Shown here one piece after another: positions 7,713-14,193 of a DNA stretch of 15,997 bases; the first letter of the stretch is position 1, and each line of letters opens with the position of its first letter. Under the pieces are notes generated by a model. That model searched no databases. It was given only the letters and a program-made list of their open reading frames with translations, and was not told the origin of the DNA. Origin of the DNA: JACVCS01 sp038328575 (GTDB taxonomy: Bacteria > Planctomycetota > Phycisphaerae > Phycisphaerales > UBA1924). The position numbers and the translations under genes were made by a program. Location: positions 1 through 15,997 of the forward strand of contig JBBQMD010000063.1 in assembly GCA_038328575.1 (NCBI GenBank), in the 5' to 3' direction.

Positions 7713-7868
7713 AGAGGGCCTCGATTCTCGGCAACTGTCTCGCCAGTCTGGTGCGGCATCCAGCCGGCTGTTCGCGGGCTGGCATCGATCAATCAACAGC
7801 GAGTCCATCGCAATCGCCCAACCCCGCCGGAAGGGCGCCCACCCCACGCGAGAACGATCACGACGGGG

Positions 7869-9323
7869 CTACTTGTCTTTCTTGTCCGACTTGTCAGCGC
7901 GGGCGGGGAAGAGCGCCTCCAGCGCCTTGGGCAAGCGCGACTTCCAGGCGACCTCGTTGTGCTCGCCTTTGGGATCAACGACGACCAGGACGCTGCCGCC
8001 GCCAGCGGACTGCCGCTCCTTCGCAAGCGACTCGAACGTCGCGGCGCTCTTGACCATGGCCTGGTTGGTGTCGGCAAACTCCGGGTCGCTGCCTCGCTCC
8101 ATGCCGCCCATGCCGAAATAGATGGTCTTGGGCCAGGTCTTCTGCGCCGCGAAGTGCTGGAGCGCGGCTCCATCTGCGAAGTTGGTGCTCATGCTCTCCA
8201 GGAGCACCTTGCCGACCTTGTCGGGGAAAGCGGTTGCAACCTGCAGCGAAATGATCGCGCCAAAGCTGGAGCCGCCCACCGCGGTGTTCTCAACGCCCGG
8301 CTTCACGCGAAACACTCGCGCAACGCGCGGCATCACTTCGCCGACCAGCCACTCAGCGTATTGCTTGCCGCGCACCGGCTGGTCTTTGTCCAGCAGCGGG
8401 ATCGGAAGATACTCGGTCGCGCGGTTCTTTCCGGCGTGCGGCACAGCAACGATGATCAGCGGCTCGATCTTGCCCTCATTGATGAGGCGCGTCGCGGTCT
8501 CGTCAGCCGCCCACTCATCGGGCGTGATGGCGTTCTTGATGAAGACGTTCTGGCCATCCTGGAGATAGAGCACCGGGTAGGTGCGCGACGCGTTCTCCGG
8601 CTTGTCGTAGCCCGGGGGGAGCCAGACGAGCAGGTCGCGAACGGTCCACACGCCCCCGCCGGTGACTTGAAGGCGCTTGATCGTGCCGGTGATGCCCTCG
8701 GCGGGCAGGTTGAAGTAGGGGTCAAGATCAGGGCGAGCCGCAGCGGACGGGCGCATGTCGTCCCACGCCGGGATCTCGAACTCAAGCTCCGGAGACTCTC
8801 CCGGCCTGAGCTTGCTGACATCGATCTTCGGGAGCATGCGGTTGGGGCGCGCGGTCAGGTCGGCGGCGCACTCCCAGGTGTCGCTGCTGCCGCGCGTGAA
8901 CTTGAACTCGATGGGGCCGTCGATCTCGCCCTTCTTCAGGACGATCTGCCAGCGTAGATCACTCCGGGGCGAGAGCTTGAACTTCTCGTCCGCAGGGTTC
9001 CAGCCGTTCCAACTACTGGCCAGGTGAATCGGCTCGCTGGTTGAGGCCTTGCCGCTGAGGTCTTTGACGACGATGACGAAGCCCTGGTCGAGCAAGTCGG
9101 GCGAAGTCAGTTTCGTCGCATCGCCGACAGGACCCGGCGCCACGTTCGAGCCGACCGCGGGCGCAGTCACAGCGCCGGCAGTACCCGGCGCCGCGGCCAA
9201 CGCGTTGGCGTACTTAACGCGGTCCTTGCGCGCCGCGTCTCGATCCACGACCGCCCACAGACCGCCGACGATGATCAGCGGCGAGACCAACCACGCCGTC
9301 AGCATGACCTTGTTCATTCGCAT
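7869..9323 (-). CDS. Membrane-anchored enterochelin-esterase-like alpha/beta hydrolase
   Basis: Predicted serine esterase of the esterase D/enterochelin esterase group; substrate unknown. The 484-residue protein has an uncleaved-looking N-terminal helix (5-26), an Ala/Pro/Gly linker (40-75), an all-beta domain (about 80-185) with SSWNGWNP (103-110) as in CBM20/CBM48-like starch-binding or E-set folds, and the hydrolase domain (about 215-475). The nucleophile elbow is GSSFG (351-355, Ser353), and GEHNEVAW (453-460) carries the probable catalytic His455; the acid is less clear (Asp413 or Asp449). TVRDLLVWLPPGYDK (227-241) and YPVLYLQDGQN (249-259) are typical of the family. The protein is expected to face the periplasm. 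Start at 9323 has GGAG four bases upstream; the ATG at 9317 (ten bases) is equally possible. It ends in a Lys/Asp-rich tail. It lies 141 bases downstream of sod, same strand. Confidence 0.88.
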   Translation of the reverse strand: MRMNKVMLTAWLVSPLIIVGGLWAVVDRDAARKDRVKYANALAAAPGTAGAVTAPAVGSNVAPGPVGDATKLTSPDLLDQGFVIVVKDLSGKASTSEPIHLASSWNGWNPADEKFKLSPRSDLRWQIVLKKGEIDGPIEFKFTRGSSDTWECAADLTARPNRMLPKIDVSKLRPGESPELEFEIPAWDDMRPSAAARPDLDPYFNLPAEGITGTIKRLQVTGGGVWTVRDLLVWLPPGYDKPENASRTYPVLYLQDGQNVFIKNAITPDEWAADETATRLINEGKIEPLIIVAVPHAGKNRATEYLPIPLLDKDQPVRGKQYAEWLVGEVMPRVARVFRVKPGVENTAVGGSSFGAIISLQVATAFPDKVGKVLLESMSTNFADGAALQHFAAQKTWPKTIYFGMGGMERGSDPEFADTNQAMVKSAATFESLAKERQSAGGGSVLVVVDPKGEHNEVAWKSRLPKALEALFPARADKSDKKDK

Positions 9324-9383
9324 TTCGCTCCGCTCACAAAAAAAAGATTGAGGGACGTGACTTCGCCACCCGGGCTTAACTGT

Positions 9384-9402
9384 ACCTCGCACGACCGAGC
9401 CG
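9384..9402 (-). promoter_or_regulatory. Small hairpin between sod and esterase genes
   Basis: A 6-base-pair inverted repeat (CGCACG ... CGTGCG with a seven-base loop) lies downstream of the sod stop; no T-run follows directly, although eight T on the minus strand occur at 9338-9345, just before the esterase ribosome site. Possible weak terminator or processing site. Confidence 0.3.
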
Positions 9403-9464
9403 TGCGAACGGCGACAACAGTTCCGGAGGCCGGGGGCAGTTGCAGGCCCGCCGGCAAGGCCGGG

Positions 9465-10109
9465 TTACTTCTTGGCGGCGCTCAGGTTCTTGCTCACCTC
9501 GCTCCAGTTCACGACACTCCACCACGCGCCGATGTAGTCCGCACGCCGATTCTGATACTTCAAGTAATACGCGTGCTCCCAGACGTCGAGGCCCAGCAGG
9601 GGCGAGCCGCCGCAGCCGGCGATCGCCTGGCCCATCAGCGGGTTGTCCTGGTTGGGCGTGGAACAGATCTCGAGCTTGCCGGTTTCCTTCTTCCAGCACA
9701 GCCACGCCCAGCCCGAGCCAAATCGCTTGGTCGCGGCGTCTGCAAACTGAGACTTGAACGTGTCAAAGGTGCCGAACGCGGCAGCGATCGCCTCCGCAAG
9801 CTCGCCGGTCGGCGCGACGCCCCCTCCGCCCTGGCCGACGGGGGCCATCGTCCGCCAGAAGAGCGAGTGGTTGACATGACCGCCAGCGTTGTTGCGGACG
9901 AGGCCGCGCTTGTCCTCGGGAAGCTCCGAGAGCTGGGCGATCATTTGCTCAGCGGGGAGCGAGGCCCACTGCGTGCCCTCCAGCGCCTTGTTCGCGTTGG
10001 TGACGTACGCGGCGTGGTGCTTCTGGCTATGAATCTCCATCGTCTGGGCATCAATGAACGGCTCGAGAGCCGCGAGGGGGTAAGGGAGGGTGGGGAGCGT
10101 GTACGTCAT
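9465..10109 (-). CDS. sodA: Superoxide dismutase, Mn-type of the Fe/Mn family
   Basis: Converts superoxide to oxygen and hydrogen peroxide. The 214-residue protein carries the four metal ligands His27 (MEIHSQKHH), His81 (NHSLFW), Asp175 and His179 (DVWEHAYYLKYQNRRADYI). Metal type: AGGHVNH (75-81) has Gly where Fe enzymes carry Gln, and NQDNPLMG (153-160) supplies the Gln of Mn enzymes, so the residues read as Mn-type; cambialistic use cannot be excluded. There is no signal peptide, so it is cytosolic. The ATG at 10109 has AAGGA with eight-base spacing; the frame extends to 10145 but the added residues are not conserved. It heads a minus-strand group with the esterase and greA, gaps 141 and 156 bases. 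Confidence 0.96.
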   Translation of the reverse strand: MTYTLPTLPYPLAALEPFIDAQTMEIHSQKHHAAYVTNANKALEGTQWASLPAEQMIAQLSELPEDKRGLVRNNAGGHVNHSLFWRTMAPVGQGGGGVAPTGELAEAIAAAFGTFDTFKSQFADAATKRFGSGWAWLCWKKETGKLEICSTPNQDNPLMGQAIAGCGGSPLLGLDVWEHAYYLKYQNRRADYIGAWWSVVNWSEVSKNLSAAKK

Positions 10110-10307
10110 GGGACGGTTCCTTGCAACTGTGGAGACGAATGGCACCGCGTCCGAGAACGCGGCAATCGGAAATCGTACGCGCTCAGATGAGTAGACCGGC
10201 GCGACGTTATGCGGAAGCTCGCGTTTCGAGAGGAGCGAGACGCAATGGCGGTGGCGACTCGGCCATGTGTCGGCCTCGCGGTGGTTACGTGACTGACGGC
10301 AAGAGGC

Positions 10308-10326
10308 TGATCAGCGACGTTGATCA
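10308..10326. promoter_or_regulatory. Paired TGATCA palindromes upstream of sod
   Basis: Two TGATCA palindromes start 13 bases apart (10308 and 10321) within a longer near-repeat, CTGATCAGC and TTGATCAAC. Spacing and symmetry suit a dimeric DNA-binding protein. About 200 bases from the sod start. Role is inference. Confidence 0.35.
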
Positions 10327-10360
10327 ACATACAAACAAACACTAAACTTGTATATCGGGA

Positions 10361-10402
10361 GCGGCGGGCAACACCGCCGCTGGCAGAGCCAGAAACTCTG
10401 CC
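10361..10402. promoter_or_regulatory. Two adjacent perfect hairpins
   Basis: GCGGCGG/CCGCCGC (10361-10380, loop six) is followed after one base by GGCAGAG/CTCTGCC (10382-10402, loop seven). Both stems are perfect. Seven A follow at 10415-10421 on the plus strand, so a minus-strand RNA would have U before rather than after them. They could be the leader of an RNA or a protein site; strand unresolved. Confidence 0.45.
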
Positions 10403-10857
10403 TGGTTGGTAACTAAAAAAATCCTCAGGCTTCTTTCTTATTGTCCACCGTCACGCGGCGCCAGACGGGCAGTTCGCTGGCGATTTACCGCTTCATCGCG
10501 CATACTCCCGCCCTTGCGATCTCCGGTCAAAGCCGGCCGGGGGAAATCGCAGATCCGAGTCGATTCGGAGGACGAACCGAAGGCATCGGCGGCTGGTATC
10601 AAGCGTTCACGTTGGGCGCTCTTGGCGGGCCGATAAAAACGCCGCGGAACTCGTAAGACTGCTGGCATTTGTTGAGGCTTGGGCGATAATGCAGACTGGT
10701 GCCCGGGCGAGCCGTAAAAATGCGGAAAATGTGATAGGTTACCCAAACGACCGAAACGTTCGGGCACTCGCGGCGTATAAAGAAAAGGGAGAATACGACG
10801 TCGCTCGACCAAAATCGCTCGCAGTTTGCAAAGAACGTGTGAGCGATCGGTGAGTAG

Positions 10858-10886
10858 TTGACGGCGATGGCGGGTTCGGGTCAAAT
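10858..10886 (+). promoter_or_regulatory. Candidate sigma-70 promoter for the sigma-factor gene
   Basis: TTGACG at 10858-10863, 17-base spacer, TCAAAT at 10881-10886 (five of six and four of six consensus bases). Transcription would begin near 10893 and leave a leader of about 270 bases to the ATG at 11163. Confidence 0.45.
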
Positions 10887-10900
10887 CATCCGCAGTTCAG

Positions 10901-10924
10901 GAAGATCCCGATGAGCGGATCTTC
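10901..10924 (+). promoter_or_regulatory. Perfect inverted repeat at the start of the sigma-gene leader
   Basis: GAAGATCC and GGATCTTC form an 8-base-pair perfect repeat around an eight-base spacer, just downstream of the predicted transcription start. It could be an operator or a 5' stabilising hairpin. Confidence 0.4.
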
Positions 10925-11148
10925 AATGCAAGGATAGCCCTTTTGATAGGATTTTGTTCGTATTTCACTACGCGTGTCCAAGGTGAGCTTGCCCGAAGCA
11001 AGCGGTTTGAAGAAGTCGCCAGCGGCGGTTTTCCCGTCTCGCACAAAGCATGAGGCTGGAAAGTCAGCGGCGTTGGGCGAGGGTCAGGTCGAGTTGAAGC
11101 CTCGGTCTATGTCGGGTCAGTCAAAATCAAAGCTAAAGCACAACGAGC

Positions 11149-11155
11149 AGGAAGG
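11149..11155 (+). promoter_or_regulatory. Ribosome binding site deciding the sigma-factor start
   Basis: AGGAAGG lies seven bases before the ATG at 11163. Neither the in-frame GTG at 10974 nor the ATG at 11109 has a comparable site, so 11163 is preferred. Confidence 0.6.
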
Positions 11156-11162
11156 TCGTTCC

Positions 11163-12341
11163 ATGGAAGTTCCGTCACTCATGCCCAAATCGCATCCCTC
11201 GCCGCTCGAGCAGCATCGACGCCGCAACCGGGTCGATTTTTCTGAGACGCCAGAGGTGAAGCCCGCGGCCGTGGCCAAGTCGGGCGCGAAGTCCACCGGC
11301 GGCACCGCTGCGCCCGCCAAGAGCACAAAGGTGAAGCGCACGCTGAGCCGCGAAGACGAGAAGCTTCTCAACGCGATCCTTTCGTCCGAGCAGGACTTCA
11401 TTGATTCGCCGGCGTTCTACGAGACGGACGCCAAGAAGAAAATCTACGACGACGCCCCGGCGATCCCAAAGCCCGATACAACGTGGTACCACCCGGTGAT
11501 GGACGACCTCTCGGGTCGCACGCGCACCATCAAGCACGCTCAGCAGGTGATCCTGACCGGCGCGCAGGAAAAGGTGTTGTTTCATCAGTTCAACTACGCC
11601 CGCTATCGGATCTGGAAGCTGCAGCAGGAGATCTGGGCGACGCCGTCACGCAAGCCCACGCCCGAGCAGGCCGAGGACGTGCTGCGCTGGTTCCGCATTT
11701 CGGATCTGATCCGCGAGCAGATCGCCAACACGAACCTGGCGCTGGTGCTGGCGATGGCCAAGCGCACGCGCATGAGCGAGGTGGACTTTGCTGACCTGGT
11801 CAGCGAAGGGAACATGGCCTTGCTTCGCGCGGTTGACAAGTTTGATGCCGGCCGCGGCTACAAGTTCAGCACATACGCCTGTCGAGCCATCCTCAAGGCC
11901 TTCTCGCGCCAAGGGATGAAGTTGAGCAAGTATCGCCAGCGGTTCCCGACGGACTTTGACCCCAAGCTCGAGCGCTCCAACTACCTCGAAACCAAGCGCA
12001 CCAGCTTTGAGAAGGACGCCGCCGAGGAAGTGAAGCGCATCGTGATCGAGAACCGTGCGGAACTGACCGAAGTCGAGCGCACCGTGATCGAGCACCGCTT
12101 CGGCCTCGAACACGGCCAAGAATCTGAGAAGCCCATGACACTGGAGCAGGTCGGCCAGATCATCGGCGTCACCAAGGAACGCGTCCGCCAGATCCAGAAC
12201 AAGGCCATGGAGAAGATCCGCCTTGAGCTGGAGGCCAACTTCCTGGGCAACAAGAAGGCCAAGGAAGCAATGGAAGCGGCCGCCGCGGCTCTGGGCGAGG
12301 TCGCCCAGCCCACGCTCGAAGAGCTCCTGAGCCGCAACTAA
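11163..12341 (+). CDS. Sigma-70 family RNA polymerase sigma factor
   Basis: Directs RNA polymerase to promoters. The 392-residue protein has a long N-terminal part without a known domain (1-120), a region 1.2-like helix (LTGAQEKVLFHQFNYARYRI, 131-150), region 2 (about 186-252; ANTNLALVLAMAKR, DLVSEGNMALLRAVDKFD, YKFSTYACRAILKAFSRQ) and region 4 with its helix-turn-helix (about 299-355; LTEVERTVIEHRFGL, TLEQVGQIIGVTKERVRQIQ). Only about 48 residues separate regions 2 and 4, so a full region 3 is absent and the protein is not a primary RpoD; it resembles the alternative sigma factors abundant in planctomycetes. The start at 11163 rests on the ribosome site; the frame is open from a GTG at 10974, which would add 63 residues. 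The C-terminus (360-392) is Ala/Glu-rich. A strong terminator follows. Target genes cannot be told from the window. Confidence 0.92.
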   Translation: MEVPSLMPKSHPSPLEQHRRRNRVDFSETPEVKPAAVAKSGAKSTGGTAAPAKSTKVKRTLSREDEKLLNAILSSEQDFIDSPAFYETDAKKKIYDDAPAIPKPDTTWYHPVMDDLSGRTRTIKHAQQVILTGAQEKVLFHQFNYARYRIWKLQQEIWATPSRKPTPEQAEDVLRWFRISDLIREQIANTNLALVLAMAKRTRMSEVDFADLVSEGNMALLRAVDKFDAGRGYKFSTYACRAILKAFSRQGMKLSKYRQRFPTDFDPKLERSNYLETKRTSFEKDAAEEVKRIVIENRAELTEVERTVIEHRFGLEHGQESEKPMTLEQVGQIIGVTKERVRQIQNKAMEKIRLELEANFLGNKKAKEAMEAAAAALGEVAQPTLEELLSRN

Positions 12342-12377
12342 TCTTCGAGCACTTTTTAGTTCAACAGCTCCTCCTCT

Positions 12378-12415
12378 GAGCGGGCGGTCCTCATGGGCCG
12401 CTCGCTCGTTTTTTT
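12378..12415 (+). terminator. Intrinsic terminator of the sigma-factor gene
   Basis: Ten-base-pair stem with one G-T wobble (12378-12387 with 12398-12407), ten-base loop, then G and seven T at 12409-12415, 36 bases past the stop codon. Confidence 0.92.
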
Positions 12416-12440
12416 GCGGCCTCCTCATTCGATCAGGCCA

Positions 12441-12660
12441 AGAAAGAACCCGGCACTGCCGCCGGGCCTCCATCCCCAGAAGCCACGAGACGCAGTGTGC
12501 AACAAGCCCCGCCAACTCCTCGCCCCAGCGGCGGGGCAACGGCCTGTCGCCACCGGTGAAGCGGAGTCCGCCGACGAGCGGACGGAGCGCAACCCGTGGA
12601 AAGCGGGACCTCCCACGTCCCCGCCCCGGCAGCAGCAGAGGAGTTGCCTTGAGTGGGGTA
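12441..12660 (-). ncRNA. Candidate minus-strand structured RNA with its own terminator
   Basis: On the minus strand a 6-base-pair GC hairpin (12449-12466) is followed by a T-rich tail (TTCTTTCTT, 12448 to 12440), a terminator with no minus-strand gene upstream. Ahead of it, CAACTCCTC (12513-12521) and GAGGAGTTG (12639-12647) close a long stem-loop of about 135 bases that contains a perfect hairpin, GTCCGC/GCGGAC (12566-12583). The closed stem, open middle and terminal hairpin resemble 6S RNA in outline only; I do not recognise the family, the 5' end is a guess and no good promoter was found. GC-rich DNA makes such pairings less surprising. Confidence 0.35.
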
Positions 12661-12782
12661 CTCGCGCCCCAACTGTCAACGCAGAGGGCCAAGGAATCCC
12701 CAATGTGCGGGCTCGGGGGCGGTCGCCAAAGCCGTTGCACGTTGCCCAACATGCCACCGCGCCCCATTCTGGTGCATTTGTC

Positions 12783-12810
12783 TTGCGGCGACGCCGAGAA
12801 GCGGTACAGT
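12783..12810 (+). promoter_or_regulatory. Weak candidate promoter for the PEP-CTERM gene
   Basis: TTGCGG at 12783-12788, 16-base spacer, TACAGT at 12805-12810. Transcription would start near 12817, giving a 74-base leader. Confidence 0.3.
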
Positions 12811-12860
12811 GTGTTTGTCGTCGCCTGCCGGGCCTTTGTAGGCTGTCGTGCAGTGATCGA

Positions 12861-12882
12861 GGGGCGAAAGCCCCTTCTGGAG
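12861..12882 (+). promoter_or_regulatory. GAAA-tetraloop hairpin directly before the ribosome binding site
   Basis: GGGGC GAAA GCCCC (12861-12874) is a perfect five-pair stem with a GNRA loop. Four bases later comes GGAG (12879-12882), eight bases before the ATG at 12891. The compact, stable arrangement suggests a leader element that affects ribosome access or mRNA stability. Confidence 0.55.
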
Positions 12883-12890
12883 AAAGAGAC

Positions 12891-13814
12891 ATGAACCGTC
12901 CAAACTTAGGCCTGCTCCCCGTTCTGGCGGCGGTCGCCGGTCTGTCCCTCGCGGCGTCTTCCGCGCTGGCCTCGATCACCATTCCCACCGTGCCCGTCGG
13001 TAACCCCGGCAACAACTCGGTAACGTACACATACGACATTGGCGCCACCGAGGTCACCAACGCGCAGTACACCGCGTTCCTCACCGCCGTCGCCCAGACC
13101 GACACCAACAATCTCTACAGCACGAACATGGCCGGTTCGTTCGGCGGCATCACCCGCTCCGGATCGCCCGGCTCGTACACCTACTCGGCGATCAGCGGCC
13201 GGGAGAATCACCCGGTGAACTACGTCTCCTTCTGGGACGCGACTCGCTTCGCCAACTGGCTGCACAACGGCCAGCCGACGGGAGCGCAGAGCAACACCAC
13301 CACCGAAAACGGCGCGTACACGCTGACCGCCGGCGGGATCGCGGCCAACGCCATCACCCGCAACGCCGGCTGGCAGTGGGCCGTCACCAGCGAGCCCGAG
13401 TGGTACAAGGCCGCGTATCACCAGCCCGCCAGCCTGGGGGGCGACAGCGACGACTTCTGGCTCTACCCGAACTCAAGCAACACCATCACCACCGCCCAGG
13501 CGAACTACAACAACGCCATCGGCGACTTCACGCCCGTCGGCTCGTACGCCCCGAACTTCTACGGCACCTTCGACATGGGCGGGAACGCGTGGGAATGGAA
13601 CGAATCGATCCAAGGAGGCTCATCCTTCCGCGGCATTCGCGGCGGGTTCTTCGGTGACCCCGACGTCACCCTTTCGGCCAACTTCCCCATCGACGGCGAC
13701 CCGGCGGGCCAGTTCTTTAACGTCGGCTTTCGCGTCGTCGCGATCCCTTCGCCATCCTCGGTCGCGCTGCTGGCGATCGGTGGCGTGTTGGCCGGGCGGC
13801 GGCGGCGCAACTGA
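12891..13814 (+). CDS. Secreted FGE/SUMF1-like domain protein with PEP-CTERM-like sorting tail
   Basis: Exported protein of unknown role. The 307 residues are: signal peptide (1-28, hydrophobic 7-27, cut probably near ALA-S), an FGE-sulfatase (C-type-lectin-like) domain (about 44-285) with EVTNAQYTAFL (54-64), HPVNYVSFWDATRFANWL (107-124), TSEPEWYKAAY (166-176), FDMGGNAWEWNE (227-238) and FNVGFRVV (276-283), and a C-terminal sorting tail (285-307): IPSPSS, a hydrophobic helix and GRRRRN. PSP replaces PEP, as in related variants. There is no cysteine anywhere, so the catalytic cysteines of true formylglycine-generating enzymes are missing and a binding or structural role is more likely. The start has GGAG eight bases upstream. 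An exosortase would be expected to process it; none is in the window. It is transcribed alone, between the sigma factor and mrr. Confidence 0.92.
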   Translation: MNRPNLGLLPVLAAVAGLSLAASSALASITIPTVPVGNPGNNSVTYTYDIGATEVTNAQYTAFLTAVAQTDTNNLYSTNMAGSFGGITRSGSPGSYTYSAISGRENHPVNYVSFWDATRFANWLHNGQPTGAQSNTTTENGAYTLTAGGIAANAITRNAGWQWAVTSEPEWYKAAYHQPASLGGDSDDFWLYPNSSNTITTAQANYNNAIGDFTPVGSYAPNFYGTFDMGGNAWEWNESIQGGSSFRGIRGGFFGDPDVTLSANFPIDGDPAGQFFNVGFRVVAIPSPSSVALLAIGGVLAGRRRRN

Positions 13815-13874
13815 TCGCAGCACTCGCATCGCGGGCGGGTGGGCATGACCGCTGACGCGGCCTGACCGCTCGCC

Positions 13875-13965
13875 CGATCCACGTTCAATATGCAACGCAC
13901 GATCCACACCGCCCAAGCACCCGCTCGGGCCGTGTTCGTGTGCGCACTCGTGTGCGCACCCCGCT
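13875..13965. repeat. Repeat Y, left copy, upstream of mrr
   Basis: Begins with the 15 bases CGATCCACGTTCAAT (13875-13889), identical to 15307-15321, and continues as a diverged copy with a C/G-rich hairpin and CGTGTTCGT (13931-13939, matching 15362-15370). Confidence 0.6.
13938..13959. repeat. Direct repeat of GTGTGCGCAC
   Basis: Two identical ten-base copies (13938-13947, 13950-13959), each containing the palindrome GTGCGCAC, 12 bases apart. Possible protein site about 200 bases before mrr, or part of the surrounding repeat. Confidence 0.5.
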
Positions 13966-14062
13966 CGCGCGCCCGCGACTGACTTCCTCCGCCCCGCCCG
14001 AGCCGCGGTGCATTTCCCTCACGCCTGCACACAACCCGTCGAAAGCACGACCATTCACGACC

Positions 14063-14086
14063 CCGCCCGGGTAAGGGCGGAGGATT
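14063..14086. repeat. Repeat X, left copy
   Basis: Hairpin CCGCCC/GGGCGG with a six-base loop, followed by AGGATT. The 12 bases GGGCGGAGGATT (14075-14086) recur at 15190-15201 with the same stem. Confidence 0.55.
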
Positions 14087-14139
14087 TGTGTCCCTCCGAC
14101 GGCAACGGAAGCCAGCAGCCCGGCGTCGTCGGCGAGTCC

Positions 14140-14148
14140 TGATACGAT
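14140..14148 (+). promoter_or_regulatory. Possible extended -10 promoter of mrr
   Basis: TGATACGAT fits TG-n-TACGAT. No -35 is visible. Transcription near 14155 would leave about 12 bases before the ATG at 14167. Confidence 0.3.
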
Positions 14149-14156
14149 GGCCGCCT

Positions 14157-14169
14157 GGAGACCCACATG
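14157..14169 (+). promoter_or_regulatory. mrr: Ribosome site and original ATG of mrr, ahead of an in-frame stop
   Basis: GGAG at 14157-14160, six-base spacing, ATG at 14167. This opens ATG CCC GTT CCC GGT TAG, then continues in frame into the Mrr sequence from CAA at 14185. It is the best ribosome site near the gene, so it marks the ancestral start. Confidence 0.75.
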
Positions 14170-14193
14170 CCCGTTCCCGGTTAGCAAGACTTC

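Larger units (their letters stand above)
10110..11162. other. Long non-coding divergent region between sod and the sigma factor
   Basis: More than 1 kb separates the divergent sod and sigma genes. No open frame here has recognisable domains. AT-rich DNA at 10326-10358 and two TGATCA palindromes at 10308 and 10321 are near the likely sod control region; tandem hairpins follow at 10361-10402. The part from 10430 to 10850 is GC-rich with short inverted repeats and nothing identifiable. A candidate promoter for the sigma gene lies at 10858-10886 and a perfect inverted repeat at 10901-10924. A GTG-started extension of the sigma frame (from 10974) is discussed with that gene. Confidence 0.6.
12342..12890. 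other. Non-coding stretch between sigma factor and PEP-CTERM gene
   Basis: Holds the sigma terminator (12378-12415), the candidate minus-strand RNA (12441-12660), a hairpin with TGGGG/CCCCA arms at 12655-12672, and the promoter and leader of the PEP-CTERM gene. The PEP-CTERM frame is open upstream to 12393 but starts inside the terminator and has no domain, so no gene is called. Confidence 0.6.
13815..14166. other. Non-coding stretch upstream of mrr with repeats
   Basis: No gene. It contains the left copies of two repeats also found downstream of mrr (see separate entries), a pair of GTGTGCGCAC direct repeats, and the short control region of mrr: a possible extended -10 (TGATACGAT, 14140-14148) and a GGAG ribosome site. 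Confidence 0.6.

Noticed and set aside
10438..10884. Minus-strand open frame of about 148 codons between sod and the sigma factor
   Set aside because: Arg/Pro-rich with no motif, no ribosome site, and it runs antisense through the region of the sigma promoter.
12509..12652. RNase P, tmRNA or SRP RNA
   Set aside because: None of the conserved core sequences of these RNAs that I know are present on either strand; only the folding potential supports an RNA.
12393..12890. Upstream extension of the PEP-CTERM frame
   Set aside because: It begins inside the sigma-factor terminator and would put 166 domain-free residues before a clear signal peptide that has its own ribosome site.
14182..14184. TAG as a pyrrolysine codon
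   Set aside because: No pyrrolysine genes are in the window and a tyrosine-to-stop change explains it more simply.
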